NCBI GenBank assembly: GCA_002898575.1 | Contig: BEHT01000016.1 | Location: forward strand, 1 to 64,000 | DNA: 64,000 nt | Source: a bacterium HR17 | Lineage (GTDB): Bacteria; Armatimonadota; Fervidibacteria; Fervidibacterales; Fervidibacteraceae | Direction of reading: 5' to 3' | Shown here: piece after piece, positions 60,725 to 64,000 of the stretch | Layout of the letters: every line of letters begins with the position of its first letter | How positions within the stretch are numbered: position 1 is the first letter of the stretch | Translations under genes and position numbers: made by a program | The notes under the pieces: model-generated | Told to the model about the DNA's origin: nothing | Databases searched by the model: none | The model's input: only the letters and a program-made list of their open reading frames with translations

Positions 60725-61903
60725 ATGCGGGCAATCGCGTGTCTGGGCGCGTTGGCAGCCGTCATTGCGCTTGTCGGTTGTCGCAAACCCGAAAGCGATG
60801 TCATCAAGGTCGGGCATTTCGCGTCCATGACAGGACCGACAGCGACGTTCGGTCAATCCACTGACAAGGGCATTCGGCTGGCAATAGATGAAATCAACAA
60901 GCAAGGCGGTGTGCTAGGCAAAAAGATTGTCGTCATCACGGAAGACGACGCAGGCAAGACGGAAGAAGCCGCCGCCGCTGTCCAAAAACTCATCACCCGC
61001 GATCGCGTGGTTGCCGTTTTGGGAGAAGTCGCCAGTTCCCGCAGCATCGTCGGTGGCAACATCTGCGAGAGCGCAGGCATCCCGATGATTAGCCCTGCGT
61101 CCACCAACCCGAAAGTGACGCAAGGCAAAAAGTGGGTCTTTCGGATTTGCTTCGTGGATACTTTTCAGGGAGCGGCGATGGCACGCTTTTGCTTTGAGCA
61201 CTTGAAAGCCCGCACCGCCGCTATTCTCAAGGACCGCAAAAACGAATACAGCGTCGGCTTGGCGGAGTTTTTCGCCAAAACTTTTGAGCAACTGGGCGGA
61301 CGCATCGTCGCCGACGAAAACTACCAAGAGGGCGATGTGGACTTCAAGCCTCAACTGGCGAAAATCAAAGCCGCCGACCCCGATGTGCTGTTTGTGCCCG
61401 GCTACTACACCGAGTGCGGGTTAATTTTGAAGCAAGCGCGCCGCGACTTGGGCATGAACCTGCCTGTTACGGGCGGCGACGGGTGGGACTCTGCCAGCCT
61501 CATTCAGGAAATTCGGGGCGATTTGGAGGGGCAGGGCGTTTATTTCGGCAACCACTTCTCGCCCTTCGAGCAGCGCCCCGAAGTGCAGGAGTTCGTCAAG
61601 AAGTTCAAGGAGCGCTACGGTGAGTTGCCCGATGCGATGGCAGCGTTGGGTTACGATGCTGCTCGCATCTTGGTCGACGCCATCCGCCGGGCGGGCAGCA
61701 CTGACCCCGCTAAAATCCGCGACGCCCTTGAGCAAACGAAGGACTTTCCCGGCGTGACAGGGCGCATCACCATTGACGAACACCACAACGCCCAAAAACC
61801 TTTGCTTGTCTTGCGCATCAGGGACGGTAAGACGCAAGTCGTCGCCACCATCCCGCCGATGGAGGTGGAAGTGCGCCCCGCCCGCGCCCCACGGACGCGG
61901 TGA
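60725..61903 (+). CDS. livJ: Branched-chain amino acid ABC transporter substrate-binding lipoprotein
   Basis: 392 residues from ATG 60725 (ATG 60719 and GTG 60713 possible). The signal ends in ALVGC (lipobox), so the mature protein is lipid-anchored at Cys 17 or so. IKVGHFASMTGPTATFGQST, DKGIRLAIDEINKQGGVLGK, VITEDDAGKTEEAAAAVQKL and IPMISPASTNPKVTQGK follow the LivK/LivJ (PBP1) pattern, with ITIDEHHNAQKPLLVLRI at the end. Binds a branched-chain or related amino acid outside and hands it to the permease pair encoded next. No Leu-type leader regulation is visible. Confidence 0.9.
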   Translation: MRAIACLGALAAVIALVGCRKPESDVIKVGHFASMTGPTATFGQSTDKGIRLAIDEINKQGGVLGKKIVVITEDDAGKTEEAAAAVQKLITRDRVVAVLGEVASSRSIVGGNICESAGIPMISPASTNPKVTQGKKWVFRICFVDTFQGAAMARFCFEHLKARTAAILKDRKNEYSVGLAEFFAKTFEQLGGRIVADENYQEGDVDFKPQLAKIKAADPDVLFVPGYYTECGLILKQARRDLGMNLPVTGGDGWDSASLIQEIRGDLEGQGVYFGNHFSPFEQRPEVQEFVKKFKERYGELPDAMAALGYDAARILVDAIRRAGSTDPAKIRDALEQTKDFPGVTGRITIDEHHNAQKPLLVLRIRDGKTQVVATIPPMEVEVRPARAPRTR

Positions 61904-61945
61904 CGGACGGGTAAAATCCACGCCGATGCGACGGTGAACGCTGAC

Positions 61946-62857
61946 ATGGACGGGACGCAATGGTTGCAACTGTTCGTGTTGGGTATTGCCTTGGGCAGCA
62001 TCTACGCGCTGATCGCGCTGGGTTACTCAATGGTCTACGGCGTGCTGCGGCTCATCAACTTCGCCCACGGCGACATCATCATGGTCGGCGCGTTCGTCGG
62101 CTACTTCGTCGCCAAAGCGCCCGTCGTGGAAACGCTACCGTTGCCGCTGCGGTTTGCTATCGTCTTCGCCGCGGCGATGCTGGCGTGCGCGGCGCTGGGC
62201 GTGACGATTGAGCGTTGCGCTTATCGCCCCATCCGCCACCAACCCCGCTTGACAGCCCTTATCACCGCTATCGGTGTTTCCCTTTTTTTGGAGTATGGCG
62301 GGCAAGTCATCTTGGGCGCGACGCCTCGGCAAGATCTGCCCGCATGGCTGACGGCACAAACGCCCCTCTTGCGCTTGGGGGCTGTGCAACTTACTGACAA
62401 GCAGTTGCTCGTCCTCGGCGGTTCGTTGGCGTTACTGGCGTTGATGCGGTTCATCGTGTTCAACACATTGCTGGGCAAAGCGATGCGGGCGATCGCTCAG
62501 GACATCACAGCGGCTTACCTCGTTGGGATCAATGTCAACCGCGTTATCGCCATGACTTTTGCGATAGGTTCGGCGCTGGCGGCGGCAGCGGGCGTGATGT
62601 TGGCGATGAGTTATCCCAAAATTGACCCGCTGATGGGGCTGATGCCGGGCATCAAAGCCTTTGTCGCAGCGGTGCTGGGTGGCATCGGCGATTTGCCCGG
62701 CGCGGTGTTGGGCGGGTTCGTGTTGGGCTTGGCGGAGACTTTTGTGGGCTACTTTGCCTCGGGACTGCGCGACGCCGTCGCGTTTGCCGTCCTCATCCTC
62801 ATCCTGCTGTTCAAGCCGACAGGCTTGCTGGGCAAAGGGATGGTGGAGAAGGTGTGA
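61946..62857 (+). CDS. livH: Branched-chain amino acid ABC transporter permease LivH
   Basis: 303 residues from ATG 61946 (GTG 61934 possible). About eight transmembrane helices. GSIYALIALGYSMVYGVLRL, INFAHGDIIMVGAFVGYF and LRLGAVQLTDKQLLVLGG are typical of LivH; LLGKAMRAIAQDITAAYLVG (the EAA-like coupling loop) and LPGAVLGGFVLGLAETFVGY follow. Transfers the amino acid with LivM. 42 bases after livJ; its stop overlaps the next gene's GTG (GTGA). Confidence 0.93.
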   Translation: MDGTQWLQLFVLGIALGSIYALIALGYSMVYGVLRLINFAHGDIIMVGAFVGYFVAKAPVVETLPLPLRFAIVFAAAMLACAALGVTIERCAYRPIRHQPRLTALITAIGVSLFLEYGGQVILGATPRQDLPAWLTAQTPLLRLGAVQLTDKQLLVLGGSLALLALMRFIVFNTLLGKAMRAIAQDITAAYLVGINVNRVIAMTFAIGSALAAAAGVMLAMSYPKIDPLMGLMPGIKAFVAAVLGGIGDLPGAVLGGFVLGLAETFVGYFASGLRDAVAFAVLILILLFKPTGLLGKGMVEKV

Positions 62858-64000
62858 GGACAAGCAAGTTGACGCTCGCTGCCCTCGCAGTGGGGGTGTC
62901 CCTTTGGCTACTGGACCGCATTTTTGTGGCGTGGTTGGACCCCTACGCCTTCTATCTGCTGCGGTTGGTCGGCATCAATGTGATGCTGGCAGTCAGCCTC
63001 AACCTCATCATGGGCTTTACAGGACAATTCTCGTTGGGGCACGCTGGCTTCATGGCGGTCGGCGCTTACACCGCTGCTGCGACCAGCAAATGGCTTGTCG
63101 CTCAGATGCCTGCTGCTGTCCAGCAACCCGCTGTGCAACCTTTCATCTTTTTGGCGATGACGCTGTTGGGCGGCACCGTCGCAGCTATCGCAGGGCTAAT
63201 CGTCGGTTTGCCGACGCTGCGATTGCGTGGCGACTATTTGGCGATCGCGACTTTGGGCTTCGGGGAGATCATTCGGGTCATGTTTGTCAACTTGGAGGTT
63301 GTCGGCGGGGCACGGGGCTTGACGGACATCCCCGCTTTGGGCGAGGTGCCTTTTGCCAGCCACTTCCTTTGGGTCGCCCTTTGGGCGGCAGCGACCGTTT
63401 GGGTCATTTACCGCCTCGTCCGCTGCACGCGGGGCATCGCTTTCCAATGCATCCGCGAAGACGAACTGGCTGCCGCGTGCGTCGGCATCAACACGACCTA
63501 CTACAAGGTGCTGGCGTTTGTCATCGGGGCATTTTTTGCGGGCGTCGCGGGCGCGCTGTTTGCCCACGACCCCAGCCAGCGCTATATCAACCCCGACACT
63601 TTCAAGTTTATGAAGTCCATTGAAGCCGTCGTCATGGTCATCGTCGGCGGCATGGGGAGCCTGACGGGCTCGGTCTTCGCAGCGGGCGTTTTGACAGCCT
63701 TGCCTGAACTGCTCCGTTCCATCGGCGAATACCGCATGGTGCTTTACGCCCTTCTGCTCATCGTCATGATGTTGGTGCGCCCGCAAGGGTTATTGGGCAG
63801 TTGGGAGTTGACCTGGCGTCGTCGCAGAGAAATGCCCCTTGAACCTCTGCCCGCCAAAGCGCCGAGAGCGTCGGCGGGCAGCGACGCTGTCCTCCTGCAG
63901 TTGCGCAATTGCACGATGCAGTTCGGCGGTTTAGTGGCGGTGCGCGATTTTCACCTGCAATTGCGGGACGGCGAGTTGGTGGGGCTCATCGGTCCAAACG
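62854..64000 (+). CDS. livM: LivM permease fused in frame to LivG ATP-binding domain, cut by window end
   Basis: The frame from GTG 62854 has no stop up to the window end (382 codons). Residues 1-315 are LivM: GINVMLAVSLNLIMGFTGQF, SLGHAGFMAVGAYTAAATSK, LRLRGDYLAIATLGFGEIIR and GLTDIPALGEV, ending MVLYALLLIVMMLVRPQGLL. A linker (about 320-345, basic and Pro/Ala-rich) leads to LQLRNCTMQFGGLVAVRDFH and LVGLIGPN, the start of a LivG-type ABC domain up to the Walker A. In most bacteria livM and livG are separate genes. The rest of the ATPase lies beyond the window. Coupled to livH by a GTGA overlap. Confidence 0.9.
   Translation, partial: MRTSKLTLAALAVGVSLWLLDRIFVAWLDPYAFYLLRLVGINVMLAVSLNLIMGFTGQFSLGHAGFMAVGAYTAAATSKWLVAQMPAAVQQPAVQPFIFLAMTLLGGTVAAIAGLIVGLPTLRLRGDYLAIATLGFGEIIRVMFVNLEVVGGARGLTDIPALGEVPFASHFLWVALWAAATVWVIYRLVRCTRGIAFQCIREDELAAACVGINTTYYKVLAFVIGAFFAGVAGALFAHDPSQRYINPDTFKFMKSIEAVVMVIVGGMGSLTGSVFAAGVLTALPELLRSIGEYRMVLYALLLIVMMLVRPQGLLGSWELTWRRRREMPLEPLPAKAPRASAGSDAVLLQLRNCTMQFGGLVAVRDFHLQLRDGELVGLIGPN

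Overview
This is a GC-rich bacterial chromosome segment. GTG and TTG starts are common, most genes carry a clear Shine-Dalgarno sequence, and intergenic distances are short. The gene set (PEP-CTERM protein, Tat-exported glycosidases, GlnD with P-II, rpmE-DUF1385-prfA cluster, DUF2723 and DUF4337 proteins) together with dispersed GC-rich palindromic repeats suggests a thermophilic, carbohydrate-degrading member of the Armatimonadota/Candidatus Fervidibacter group. That assignment is inference from gene style and recollection of related genomes; no 16S or marker search was possible.

Region 1 (1-16 kb) is an accessory surface-glycan locus. It holds a polysaccharide deacetylase-GT4 fusion, a second GT4, a PEP-CTERM beta-propeller protein, two multi-spanning GT39/ArnT-like glycosyltransferases, a GT2 of the dolichyl-phosphate type, a VTT/DedA-like membrane protein, a DUF2304 protein and an AsnB-type amidotransferase. 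Two small toxin-antitoxin-like pairs sit inside it, each bracketed by duplicated sequence. The locus is riddled with two families of composite palindromes (called A and B here). Both families have the same plan: two hairpin arms enclosed by a basal inverted repeat. Gene fragments at the left edge and two genes whose last codons and stop lie inside a repeat show that these elements reshape coding sequence.

Region 2 (16-22.4 kb) has an acyl-ACP-reductase-like oxidoreductase overlapping a DUF2723 membrane protein, a Tat-exported GH127 enzyme, and a tRNA-Gln between two family A arrays. I see neither repeat family after about 22.3 kb.

Region 3 (22.4-34.9 kb) has a TauE/SafE exporter, the pstSCAB phosphate transporter behind a structured intergenic region, a LuxE-like acyl-protein synthetase, a sialate O-acetylesterase behind a LacI-type palindrome, a rhodanese and a large secreted DUF5060/clan GH-A glycosidase.

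Region 4 (34.9-64 kb) is mostly conserved housekeeping and regulation: rpmE-DUF1385-prfA, tRNA-Ala, rmlD, a kinase-P-II-GlnD nitrogen-signalling operon, NfeD-slipin, pcm, a lipid kinase and rpsF-ssb-rpsR. It also has an IorA-like oxidoreductase, SDR and AKR enzymes, an orphan solute-binding protein divergent from a DtxR regulator, an orphan RbsA-type ATPase, YmdB, DedA and a branched-chain amino acid (Liv) transporter. The last gene, cut by the window end, is a LivM permease fused in frame to a LivG ATPase.
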